Positions 15,982 to 23,030 of a DNA stretch of 47,162 bases are shown here, piece after piece. The position numbers and the translations under genes are program-made. A model generated the notes under the pieces. That model was not told the DNA's origin. It saw only the letters and a list, made by a program, of their open reading frames with translations, and searched no databases. Each line of letters starts with the position of its first letter. Position 1 is the first letter of the stretch. The stretch is from JAYVYM01 sp046593925 (GTDB lineage: Bacteria > Actinomycetota > Actinomycetes > Mycobacteriales > SCTD01): the NCBI GenBank assembly GCA_046593925.1, contig JBKJQN010000075.1, positions 1 to 47,162 of the forward strand, given 5' to 3'.

Positions 15982-16739
15982 GACGCAGCCAGGCCGTCCG
16001 GACCCGCACCGGCTTTGACCAGCCCGCGCTCGACCGCGTAGTCGGCGAGCTTGGTGCGCAACCCTCGGCGCCCGCGGTGCAGCCGGCTCATCACGGTGCC
16101 GATCGGCGTACCCATGAACTCGGCGATCTCCTTGTAGGAGAACCCTTCGACGTCGGCCAGGTAGACGGCCATCCGGAAGTCCTCCGGCAGCTGCTGGAGA
16201 GCTTCCTTGACGTCACTGTCGGGCAGGTGGTCCAGCGCCTCCGTCTCGGCGCTCTTCAACCCGCCGGAGGTGTGCCCCTCCGCGGCAGCGAGCTGCCAGT
16301 CGGTGATCTCGTCGGTCTGAGACTGCAGCGGCTGCCGCTGCTTCTTGCGGTAGTTGTTGATGAACGTGTTCGTGAGGATGCGGTAGAGCCAGGCTTTGAG
16401 GTTGGTCCCCTCCTGGAACTGGTGGAACGCCGCGAAAGCCTTGACGAACGTCTCCTGCACCAAGTCCTCGGCGTCAGCCGGGTTGCGCGTCATCCGCAGC
16501 GCCGCCGAGTAGAGCTGATCGAGGAAAGGCAGCGCATCGCGCTCGAAGCGCGCGCTGCGCTGCTCGCTGGTCTCGGTCTCGGTCGTGGCCACCTCCTGCG
16601 GGGAACGGTCGCCAGACCGCGCCCCCGAGACTACTCGGGCGGGGTGGAGGCGCCCGCCCGAAGCCGGGCGGGCGGGCCAGCTCTCGGCGGTGAGCCCGAC
16701 GGGCTCCCACCGGCCGAGCTCCGGAGCGGTGAAAGGCAT
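15978..16739 (-). CDS. sigR: ECF sigma factor SigR/SigH, long form
   Basis: Group IV sigma factor for the thiol-oxidative stress response. Region 2 is in FLDQLYSAALRMTRNPADAEDLVQ and the following helix with LKAWLYRILTNTFIN; region 4 is in EDFRMAVYLADVEGFSYKEIAEFMGTPIGTVMSRLHRGR. Two starts are plausible. ATG 16739 has an ideal AAGGAG six bases upstream and gives 253 residues. GTG 16592 gives the 204-residue core, but its AGGAG touches the start codon. S. coelicolor likewise makes SigR and a longer, unstable SigR'. The long start lies behind a SigR-type promoter, so both isoforms are likely. Coupled to rsrA by ATGA. Confidence 0.93.
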   Translation of the reverse strand: MPFTAPELGRWEPVGLTAESWPARPASGGRLHPARVVSGARSGDRSPQEVATTETETSEQRSARFERDALPFLDQLYSAALRMTRNPADAEDLVQETFVKAFAAFHQFQEGTNLKAWLYRILTNTFINNYRKKQRQPLQSQTDEITDWQLAAAEGHTSGGLKSAETEALDHLPDSDVKEALQQLPEDFRMAVYLADVEGFSYKEIAEFMGTPIGTVMSRLHRGRRGLRTKLADYAVERGLVKAGAGPDGLAAS

Positions 16740-16792
16740 TCGATCTCCTTCCGCACACCGGCGCCGGACGCACCTGGTGTGACGTCCGGTCC

Positions 16793-16819
16793 AACCGGAT
16801 GGGCCGGTGCGCGATTCCC
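16793..16819 (-). promoter_or_regulatory. SigR-type autogenous promoter
   Basis: On the minus strand GGGAAT (16819-16814) is followed after exactly 18 nt by GTT (16795-16793), matching the SigR/SigH consensus GGAAT-N18-GTT. It is oriented toward sigR, with the long-form ATG about 54 nt downstream of the -10. Confidence 0.8.
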
Positions 16820-16852
16820 GGCAGTCCGGTGGCGGCGCCGTAGGATCGGCGT

Positions 16853-17515
16853 ATGTCCACCGGCCACCACCCCGCCGTGGACCAGTACCTCGAGACGATT
16901 CTGGAGCTCGAGGAGCTGGGGATCGTGCCACTGCGCGCGCGGCTGGTGGAGCGGCTCGGCGTCTCGGCCCCGGCGGTCAGCGAGACGGTCAAGCGCCTGG
17001 AACGCGAGGGCTACCTGATCCTGGACAGCGACCGGGTGATGCACCTGACCGAGACCGGGCGGGCGTACGGCACCTCGATGCTGCGCCGGCACCGGCTGGC
17101 AGAGCTGCTGCTGGTCGATGTCCTCAAGGTCCCCTGGTCCCAGGTCCACGAGGAGGCCTGCCGGCTCGAGCACGCGATCAGCCCCATCCTGGAGGAGTAC
17201 CTCGTCGCGCTGCTCGGCGACCCGGGCACCTGCCCGCACGGCAACCCGATCCCTGGCTCGGTGAACGCCTTCGACCCCGGCCCCCTGCGGCCGCTGTCCA
17301 GCGTCGCCGCCGGTGCCAGCTGCGTCGTGCAGCGCATCGACGAGCATCTGCAGACCCAGCTGGAGCACATGCGCACTCTCGAGGCCGGGCGGCTGCTGCC
17401 CGGCCAGGAGGTCGTGGTGCTGACCAGCGGCGGCCACGAGCTCGTACTGCAGGTTGACGGTCGCGAGGTCGCCGTCATGGGCGAGGTCGCCGACGAGGTC
17501 TACGTCAGCGTCTGA
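16853..17515 (+). CDS. DtxR/IdeR-family metal-dependent repressor
   Basis: A 220-residue DtxR-type regulator: winged helix (about 5-65, with LVERLGVSAPAVSETVKRLEREG), dimerisation/metal domain (66-140, with CPHGNPIPG) and a C-terminal SH3/FeoA-like domain. Ligands of the DtxR sites are present as H80, E84, H99, C103, E106 and H107, favouring an iron-type site over the manganese-type MntR, but the residue aligning with Met10 of DtxR is Gln11. ATG 16853 has TAGGAT (16841-16846) 6 nt upstream, so the message is leaderless. It is divergent from sigR across 113 bp and overlaps the next gene tail-to-tail by 16 bp. Confidence 0.9.
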   Translation: MSTGHHPAVDQYLETILELEELGIVPLRARLVERLGVSAPAVSETVKRLEREGYLILDSDRVMHLTETGRAYGTSMLRRHRLAELLLVDVLKVPWSQVHEEACRLEHAISPILEEYLVALLGDPGTCPHGNPIPGSVNAFDPGPLRPLSSVAAGASCVVQRIDEHLQTQLEHMRTLEAGRLLPGQEVVVLTSGGHELVLQVDGREVAVMGEVADEVYVSV

Positions 17516-18150
17516 GGCTCCGGTCCGGCCAGCAGCTGCGCCAGCCAGTCGCCGACCAGGGCGAGGACCTGCTGGTACACCTGCGCCGGAGTACGGCCGT
17601 CGCGCCGGCGGACCGCGAAGGCGTGGTCCGCGCCCGCCACCACCTCGACGCGCAGGCCGTCAGCCGCAGAGGGCACCCCGAAGGCGTCCCGGGCGCCCTG
17701 GACGATCAGCCGGGGTGCGACGGGCAGCGCGAGCTCGTGCGCCCGGTCCGCGGTACGCCCTGGCGGCGCGAGCGGGAAGGCCAGGCAGAGCACGCCGAGT
17801 ACGTCGCCGACCTGCCCTGCGGTGCGGCAGGCGACCCGGGCCCCAGCGCTGCGGCCACCGACCACCGTCGGCAGTGGCGGCAACGTCGCGAGCGCGGCCA
17901 GCCAGGCGGCATCCAGGCGCGGGGGGGCCTCCGCCACCCGGCGATCGAGGACCCGCCAGGGCTGCTCGACCCGGACGACCTGTAGCCCGAGCGCGAGGGC
18001 GGCGTCCCGCGCGGCGAGCAGGTCGGGCGCGTCGATACCGCCGCCCGCGCCGTGGCCGAGGACCAGCCGGGCCGCCTGGCCTGAGCCGTCGGTGTGCAGC
18101 CGCGCGTCACCGGACGGCGTGCGGGCGTACGTCAGGAGTGTGCCGGCCAC
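17500..18150 (-). CDS. alpha/beta-hydrolase, KANL3/Tex30-like
   Basis: A 216-residue alpha/beta-hydrolase of the small dienelactone-hydrolase-like family often named KANL3/Tex30. Visible are LVLGHGAGGGIDAPDL near residue 30, the nucleophile elbow GGRSAGARVA, an acid in VQGARDAFG and the His in GADHAF. Substrate is unknown. GTG 18150 is chosen because TACCCT (18163-18158, minus) lies 7 nt upstream. The last 16 bp overlap the DtxR gene. Confidence 0.8.
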   Translation of the reverse strand: MAGTLLTYARTPSGDARLHTDGSGQAARLVLGHGAGGGIDAPDLLAARDAALALGLQVVRVEQPWRVLDRRVAEAPPRLDAAWLAALATLPPLPTVVGGRSAGARVACRTAGQVGDVLGVLCLAFPLAPPGRTADRAHELALPVAPRLIVQGARDAFGVPSAADGLRVEVVAGADHAFAVRRRDGRTPAQVYQQVLALVGDWLAQLLAGPEPQTLT

Positions 18151-18306
18151 GTCGCGCAGGGTAGGAGCCGGCAATGCGCTCCTCTCGCGATGGAGTCGCT
18201 GGTGGCCTCCGAGCTGGCACTGCAGCAGAGCCGCCCCGGCGACGCGCTGGGGCTCCACCTCGCAGCCAGCGCCCGGCGACGTGGCTGACTGATCAGGCCG
18301 GCAGGG

Positions 18307-18663
18307 TCATCCGGCCTCGGCGGCTTCGTGCCGGCGCTGGTCGTCCAGGCACCGGGCGGTCTCCGGGCGGAACTCCAGCCGGGCGTTGCCGACCGGCTCC
18401 CCGCAGTCGACGCAGGCGCCGTAGCTGCCGCCGTCAAGCCGCGCCAGCGCCGCCATGACCTCGGCCCGGCGCTCCCCGGCGGCCTCGAGCAGAGCGATCT
18501 CGCGGTCGTTGTCGGCGACCTCGGTGCCGACATCTCCGGGGTGCTGCGTGACGTGGCTGAGCTCGCTGGACTCCCCGGCGCCCTCCCCCTCAAGCGTCTG
18601 CGTGGCGCTGTCGAGCTCGCGCAGGAGCTGCTCGAGCGTGCTGCGGGTGGCCTGGGTGTCCAC
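18307..18663 (-). CDS. DksA/TraR-family zinc-finger protein, incomplete zinc site
   Basis: A 118-residue protein with a coiled N-terminal region and a C-terminal DksA/TraR finger. The finger has C84-x2-C87 in ACVDCGEPV and C105 in ETARCLDDQ, but the fourth cysteine position is Asp108, so zinc coordination is incomplete or different. DksA relatives bind the secondary channel of RNA polymerase or, in actinobacteria (RbpA/CarD-independent), have unclear roles. GTG 18663 has GAGGAG with about 8 nt spacing. No operon partner is obvious. Confidence 0.8.
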   Translation of the reverse strand: MDTQATRSTLEQLLRELDSATQTLEGEGAGESSELSHVTQHPGDVGTEVADNDREIALLEAAGERRAEVMAALARLDGGSYGACVDCGEPVGNARLEFRPETARCLDDQRRHEAAEAG

Positions 18664-18759
18664 GGTCGTGACTCCTCGGGTGGGGTGGTGCGCGGTGACG
18701 AGTTCTGCGAGCCCTACCCAGGTCGGCGCCGCGATCACCTGGCGTGCCTCGGGTGAGCA

Positions 18760-19530
18760 GGCGGACGGGCGCGGTCCTGCCCGCCGTTCTGCAGCCCGCC
18801 ATTCTGCAGCCTGCCATTCGGCAGCCTGCCGTTCTGCTGCCGACACGCCCAGCGGCCGCCGACCCCCCTTGGCTGCCGACGCCGGTGCAGGCGCAGCAGA
18901 CCGCGACCGCGCTACTGACAGCGGTCGGAGCACGACCCGACCGCGCCCTGGTCTCCGGGGTGCCCGGCCCGGCCACGAATGACGAGCGGGTACTGGAGGT
19001 GTCCGGACCCGGCGCCGCGACGGCGGCCCAAGCCGTCCCGCTGCGGCTCATCGGCAGCCTGCTGCTGCGGGTCACGACCGACGCGGTGACGGGCGGCGGC
19101 GCGGCGCGCTGCCAGTCGGGGCGCAGGTCGGCGGCACCCTCAGCGGCGGCGCGGCGCGCTTCGGGATCCGCGCCAACGGGCCGGGGACACCGGTCCTGGA
19201 CCTGACCGCCGTGCCCGTCGTCGATGCCCGCAGGCTGCTACCGCCAGGCGGGGCACCGACCTGGGAGGCCTGGGCAGCATCGCGGCCGCGGGCGGTCGCC
19301 CGCCGCGCGGCCCTGGACCTGCTGGTCGGCGTGACCGCGACCGGGGCGCGGGCGACCGCGTTCTCGCCCTACCTGGGGGCGGACCTGCCGGTGGCGGTAC
19401 GGCGTCGTTCCACCTCTCGTTCACGTCCGCGCCGGTCCAGGCGGCCGTACGCGAGCCGCTGCGCGACAGGACGTGCAACCCCGGGGCCGCAGGGCGCCGT
19501 GCCGGGGGTACCCACGGCACGGTGGTGTCG
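18760..19530 (+). pseudogene. degenerate gene of unknown function in three frames
   Basis: A coding-like product can be followed through three plus-strand frames. About 18760-19105 gives WLPTPVQAQQTATALLTAVGA and VPLRLIGSLLLRVTTDAV. About 19108-19395 gives GAARFGIRANGPGTPVLDLT and FSPYLGADLPVAV. From 19402 it gives ASFHLSFTSAPVQAAVREPL. The first join falls beside a duplicated GGCGGCGCGGCGCGCT. No start codon or domain is certain. It may be a secreted or surface protein gene in decay; alternatively only the middle part was ever coding. Confidence 0.35.
18780..18839. repeat. 15-bp tandem repeat, four imperfect copies
   Basis: Four consecutive 15-mers of the form CCYGCCRTTCKGCWG occupy 18780-18794, 18795-18809, 18810-18824 and 18825-18839. 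The unit keeps reading frame and encodes an Ala/Leu/Gln/Pro pentapeptide on the plus strand. It lies at the beginning of the degenerate gene. Confidence 0.85.
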
Positions 19531-19621
19531 CGGGACAAACGCCTTGCACCTTGCCTCATCAGGAGGCCGGGGCACGCTCGAGGACCACTGTGATGTAGCG
19601 AGGTGCAAGGCGTTTGTCCCG
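19531..19621. repeat. 91-bp element bounded by a 21-bp perfect inverted repeat
   Basis: CGGGACAAACGCCTTGCACC plus T (19531-19551) is the exact reverse complement of 19601-19621; three further bases match with one mismatch. The 49-nt interior shows no gene. No target-site duplication is seen. It could be a miniature mobile element, a bidirectional terminator or a structured RNA. Confidence 0.8.
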
Positions 19622-19749
19622 CTGCCCGAGCAACCGGGCCCCCGGCGCGGCCCAGGAACCACCGCAACGGGTGAGACCCGCTGCCGCGAGCACTGCCGAA
19701 GCGCTGCCGCACCGGCCGAGGGCTTCCTGGACCAGGGGCTGGAGGAGGC

Positions 19750-20412
19750 CTAGACCGGCGCCGTCAGCTCCGGTCCGTTCGACCGGACGTTGCCGACGGC
19801 AGCGCCGACCGGCCAGGCGTCGAGCACGCCGGCCGTCCCCGCTACGAGCAGCCCTTCGCCCGGGTCGGCGAGACCGGGGTCGAGCCAGCGGGCCCAGTCG
19901 GCGGCCGGCACCAGCAGTGGGGTCCGGTCGTGGATCTCACCGTGGTCGTCGGCGGCCTCGGTCGTGATCACCGTGCACGTCCACAGCAGCGTCTGGTCGG
20001 GGGCCCGCCAGATCTCGTACAGCCCGGCCATCGCCAGCGGCGCGTCGTCTCGACCGGTCAGGTACCAGGGCTGCTTGCCGGACCCCTGCCGCTGCCACTC
20101 GTAGTAGCCGTCGGCCGGAACGAGGCAGCGCCGCCGCTGGTACGCGCTGCGGAACGCCGGCTTGTTGGCCAGTGTCTCGCGGCGGGCGTTGATCATCCGG
20201 GCACCGACCTTGCGGTCCTTCGCCCACGACGGCACCAGCCCCCACCGCACGGCCTGCAGGCGACGCTCCTCGTCACGCTGCAGCACGACGTACACCGGGT
20301 CGGTCGGCGCGACGTTCCAGGACGGCGGCAGGACCGTCTCGGGCGGCTCCGGGACGTCGAAGTGCACCAGCAGGTCATCGACCGGCCGGCTGCTCGCGTA
20401 GCGGCCACACAT
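19750..20412 (-). CDS. SRAP domain protein (YedK/HMCES type)
   Basis: A 220-residue SOS-response-associated peptidase-like protein. The ATG is followed directly by Cys2 (MCGRYA), which after methionine removal crosslinks abasic sites in single-stranded DNA. Other conserved elements are SWNVAPT, RWGLVPSWAKD, MINARRETLANKPAF, CLVPADGYYEW and HDRTPLL with the catalytic His. A GGAGGGA Shine-Dalgarno precedes the ATG. It protects abasic sites during replication. Its place upstream of aroA and rsgA on the opposite strand matches Rv3226c. Confidence 0.93.
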   Translation of the reverse strand: MCGRYASSRPVDDLLVHFDVPEPPETVLPPSWNVAPTDPVYVVLQRDEERRLQAVRWGLVPSWAKDRKVGARMINARRETLANKPAFRSAYQRRRCLVPADGYYEWQRQGSGKQPWYLTGRDDAPLAMAGLYEIWRAPDQTLLWTCTVITTEAADDHGEIHDRTPLLVPAADWARWLDPGLADPGEGLLVAGTAGVLDAWPVGAAVGNVRSNGPELTAPV

Positions 20413-20429
20413 GCTTCCCTCCCCACTGC

Positions 20430-20700
20430 TGCACGGACAGCAGGTTCGTCGACAGCAGGTCGTCGTGGACCGGCCGGAACCGCAGTTCGCGCCCGAACCG
20501 GCCGGAGTACAGGTCGTCAGGGCTGACGCCCTCCCGGTCGCTGGGACCGTAGCGCCGCTCGTCACCATTGGCTCCGGTCACGACGGTCTTCTCCCGCGCG
20601 GCCATCAGCGCCCGGCCGGTGCGCCCGCCGCTGGTGGTCAGCGCCGCCCGGACCAGCCGTACGGCGTCGTAGGGATACGTCGACCAGTCCAGCGGCTGCA
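20430..20700 (-). pseudogene. 3' remnant of an ABC-transporter substrate-binding protein
   Basis: The minus strand reads DAVRLVRAALTTSGG, TVVTGANGDERRYGP, EGVSPDDLYSGRFG and LRFRPVHDDLLSTNL. This resembles the C-terminal lobe of periplasmic binding proteins of the branched-chain amino-acid type as remembered. No N-terminal part is found upstream and no proper stop is kept: the frame runs into the SRAP gene. It is therefore a 5'-truncated remnant. The identification rests on memory of the family's closing motif. Confidence 0.4.
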
Positions 20701-20742
20701 CAGGTCGCCGACGCCGACACGGTCCGAGCCGTACCAGGCCTC

Positions 20743-21060
20743 TTAGGCCTTGCGGTAGGCCGCGAACAGTTCCGGCCCGGTCCCGCTGGTGATCCGGAAC
20801 GACGCGGACGTCAGGCCTTCGACCCACTCCCTGTGGTCGGCAGGGCGCCGGCGGACCAGCGGCTCCTCGGCGGACGGTCCGCTGAAGACCCACACCGCCC
20901 AGCCGGCACCACGGACCGCCGGCAGGACTTCGGTGACGTAGTCGGCACCCGCCCAGACGACCAGCGCCTGCGCCAGGTGCAGCACCCGCACGCCGCCGGC
21001 GACGAGGGTGAAGCCCAGGGCCGCCAGGCGGCGGACCGCGCCCGCCGACAGCCCGCTCAC
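20743..21060 (-). CDS. hypothetical protein, 105 residues
   Basis: A GTG-started frame of 105 residues, mixed alpha/beta in appearance, with a hydrophobic stretch near residues 14-40 and a polar C-terminal half containing WVFSGPSAEEPLVRR and ITSGTGPELFAAYRKA. No family is recognised. Codon third positions are G/C-rich as in neighbouring genes, supporting coding. It lies between the transporter remnant and the lipoprotein gene, so it could itself be the tail of a longer lost gene. Confidence 0.45.
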   Translation of the reverse strand: MSGLSAGAVRRLAALGFTLVAGGVRVLHLAQALVVWAGADYVTEVLPAVRGAGWAVWVFSGPSAEEPLVRRRPADHREWVEGLTSASFRITSGTGPELFAAYRKA

Positions 21061-21099
21061 GAGAGGCTGCAGCAGGACGCCCCGCTCACCGTCGCGACG

Positions 21100-21621
21100 T
21101 CAGCCGAACGGCAGCGGCGACCCGCTCGCCTCGCCAGACAGGGTCGGCAGCAGCGGGGCGTCGCCCGCGTCGGGCGCCGTCGTCAGCGCCAGCAGCCAGT
21201 CCGTCGTACAGGGCTGCCGCGAGATCATCCGGTAGACCCCGCGCAGGTCGCCGCGGGTAAACGGCGCGTCGGCCTCGGCGGCCTCGGCGTCGCCGCGACC
21301 GAGCGTGAAGCCGGCGGGCTGCAGTGTCTGCACCAGGTGCAGGACGCCATTTCGCAGGCTGTCGGCGGTGCTGAAGCGCACGACGGTCAGGCCACCGGCG
21401 GTCACCGTCGAGGACGTGAACGACGCACCCGGCGGCTTCGGCAGGTCTGCGGGCACGCCGTCCGGCCAGGCGAGCGTCCCTGGTGCGGGAGCGGGGCAGG
21501 ACGCGCCGGCAGACGTCGGCGCCGCGGCCGCGGTCGGGGGCGACGCCGTCCGGCCGCAGCCCGCGGCCAGTAGTGCGACGGCAGCGGTCAGCAGCACCCC
21601 AGCCGCACGCCTGAACATCAC
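21100..21621 (-). CDS. predicted lipoprotein of unknown function
   Basis: A 173-residue secreted lipoprotein: Arg-Arg, a hydrophobic core and the lipobox LAAGC with the lipidated Cys at 22, then a Ser/Thr/Pro/Ala-rich linker and a folded domain with two cysteines (SCPAP near 50, QPCTTDW near 146) that could form a disulfide. The function is not recognised. GTG 21621 is preferred over ATG 21618 because TAGAGT (21634-21629, minus) lies 7 nt upstream, a leaderless layout. It is divergent from aroA. Confidence 0.75.
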   Translation of the reverse strand: MMFRRAAGVLLTAAVALLAAGCGRTASPPTAAAAPTSAGASCPAPAPGTLAWPDGVPADLPKPPGASFTSSTVTAGGLTVVRFSTADSLRNGVLHLVQTLQPAGFTLGRGDAEAAEADAPFTRGDLRGVYRMISRQPCTTDWLLALTTAPDAGDAPLLPTLSGEASGSPLPFG

Positions 21622-21737
21622 GTTTCCCACTCTAGGTCGGTCGGCCGGTTCGCGCGAACATCGCGGCAGGCGCCCCTCGGGCACACTGGCGGCCGTCGAC
21701 CCCGAGCCGCGGGGTCCGCGCCAGGCGGGGGGCAACG

Positions 21738-23030
21738 GTGCAGGTGCGCCCGCCCAACCCGTGGCCCGCGCCTCGGCCGCGCGAACCGCTGGCCGCCGTC
21801 GTGCCGCTGCCGGGCAGCAAGAGCATCACCAACCGCGCGCTGGTGCTGGCGGCGCTCGCCGACGGTCGCAGTGTGCTGCGCCGGCCGCTGCGCAGCCGCG
21901 ACACGGAGTTGATGGCAGCCGCGCTGCGGGTGCTCGGCGTGTGCGTGACCGACCACGCGGACGGCGACTGGCTCGTCGACGGGACCGCCGGACCGCTGGC
22001 CCCGACAGGTGACACCGTCGAAGTCGGCAATGCCGGCACCGTCGCCCGCTTCCTGCCGCCGGTCGCCACCCTGGCCCGCGGGGATATCCGCTTCGACGGC
22101 GATCCGCGGGTGCGGCAGCGGCCGCTGGGGCCGCTGCTGGCCGCGCTGCGCGCCCTCGGGGCCGACCTCGATCGCGTCGACGGCTTGCCCGTGCGGGTGC
22201 GCGGCGCCGGCGGGCTACGGGGAGGTGAGGTGGTGCTCGACGCCTCGCAGTCCTCACAGCTGGTCAGCGGTCTGCTGCTGGCCGCCCCGCGCTACGACCG
22301 CGGGGTCGTCGTACGCCATGCGGGGGCGCCGCTGCCGAGCGCACCGCACCTGGCCATGACGGTGGCGGCGCTGCGGTCGGCCGGAGCGCACGTCGACGAC
22401 GAGGAGCCGGACACCTGGCGGGTACGGCCCGGGGCGCTGCTGCCGAGCGACGCCGCCGTCGAGCCAGACCTGTCGACCGCCGCCGCCTACTTGGCCGCGC
22501 CGCTGGTCGCGGGCGGGTGGGTGACGGTCCCGGACTGGCCGGCCGGCACGACCCAGCCGGGGGCTGCGCTGCCCGACCTGCTCGCCGCGATGGGCGGCAG
22601 GGTGACGCGTGCGGCCGGCGCGCTGACCGTCACCGCGGGCGACCGGCTGGTGGGGGTCGAGGCCGACCTGCGCGACTGCGGCGAGCTCACCCCGGTGCTC
22701 ACCGCGCTCGCCGCCCTCGCCGAGACGCCCAGCCGGTTCACCGGGGTTGCCCACCTGCGGGTACAGGAGACCGACCGGCTCGCCGCGCTCGCGACCGAGC
22801 TGAACGCCATCGGCGGCGACCTGCGCGAGCTGCCAGACGGTCTCGTCGTACGGCCGCGGCCACTGTCCGCCGGGGTGCTGGGCAGCTACGACGACCACCG
22901 GATCGCGATGGCCTGGGCCGTCCTCGGGCTCGGTGTCGCCGGCATCGCGGTGTCCGACGTCGCCACCACGCGCAAGACGGTGCCCGACTTCGTCGGCTCG
23001 TGGCAGCGGATGCTCGGGGGGGCGGACTGA
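21738..23030 (+). CDS. aroA: 5-enolpyruvylshikimate-3-phosphate synthase
   Basis: A 430-residue EPSP synthase, the sixth step of the shikimate pathway and the glyphosate target. Active-site blocks are LPGSKSITNRALVLAA (about 24-39), GNAGTVARFLPP (phosphoenolpyruvate loop), RVQETDRLAALATEL and GSYDDHRIAMAWA. GTG 21738 gives a normal N-terminus; a second GTG lies two codons in. The stop overlaps the beginning of rsgA, and the aroA-rsgA pair matches Rv3227-Rv3228. Confidence 0.95.
   Translation: MQVRPPNPWPAPRPREPLAAVVPLPGSKSITNRALVLAALADGRSVLRRPLRSRDTELMAAALRVLGVCVTDHADGDWLVDGTAGPLAPTGDTVEVGNAGTVARFLPPVATLARGDIRFDGDPRVRQRPLGPLLAALRALGADLDRVDGLPVRVRGAGGLRGGEVVLDASQSSQLVSGLLLAAPRYDRGVVVRHAGAPLPSAPHLAMTVAALRSAGAHVDDEEPDTWRVRPGALLPSDAAVEPDLSTAAAYLAAPLVAGGWVTVPDWPAGTTQPGAALPDLLAAMGGRVTRAAGALTVTAGDRLVGVEADLRDCGELTPVLTALAALAETPSRFTGVAHLRVQETDRLAALATELNAIGGDLRELPDGLVVRPRPLSAGVLGSYDDHRIAMAWAVLGLGVAGIAVSDVATTRKTVPDFVGSWQRMLGGAD

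Noticed and set aside
16474..16992. Minus-strand reading frame overlapping sigR and DtxR in another frame
   Set aside because: Shadow frame; both real genes have complete motifs.
18190..18288. 32-codon plus-strand ORF beginning MESLVASELALQQ
   Set aside because: No Shine-Dalgarno or leaderless hexamer, no family, and it lies between two minus-strand genes; too little support.
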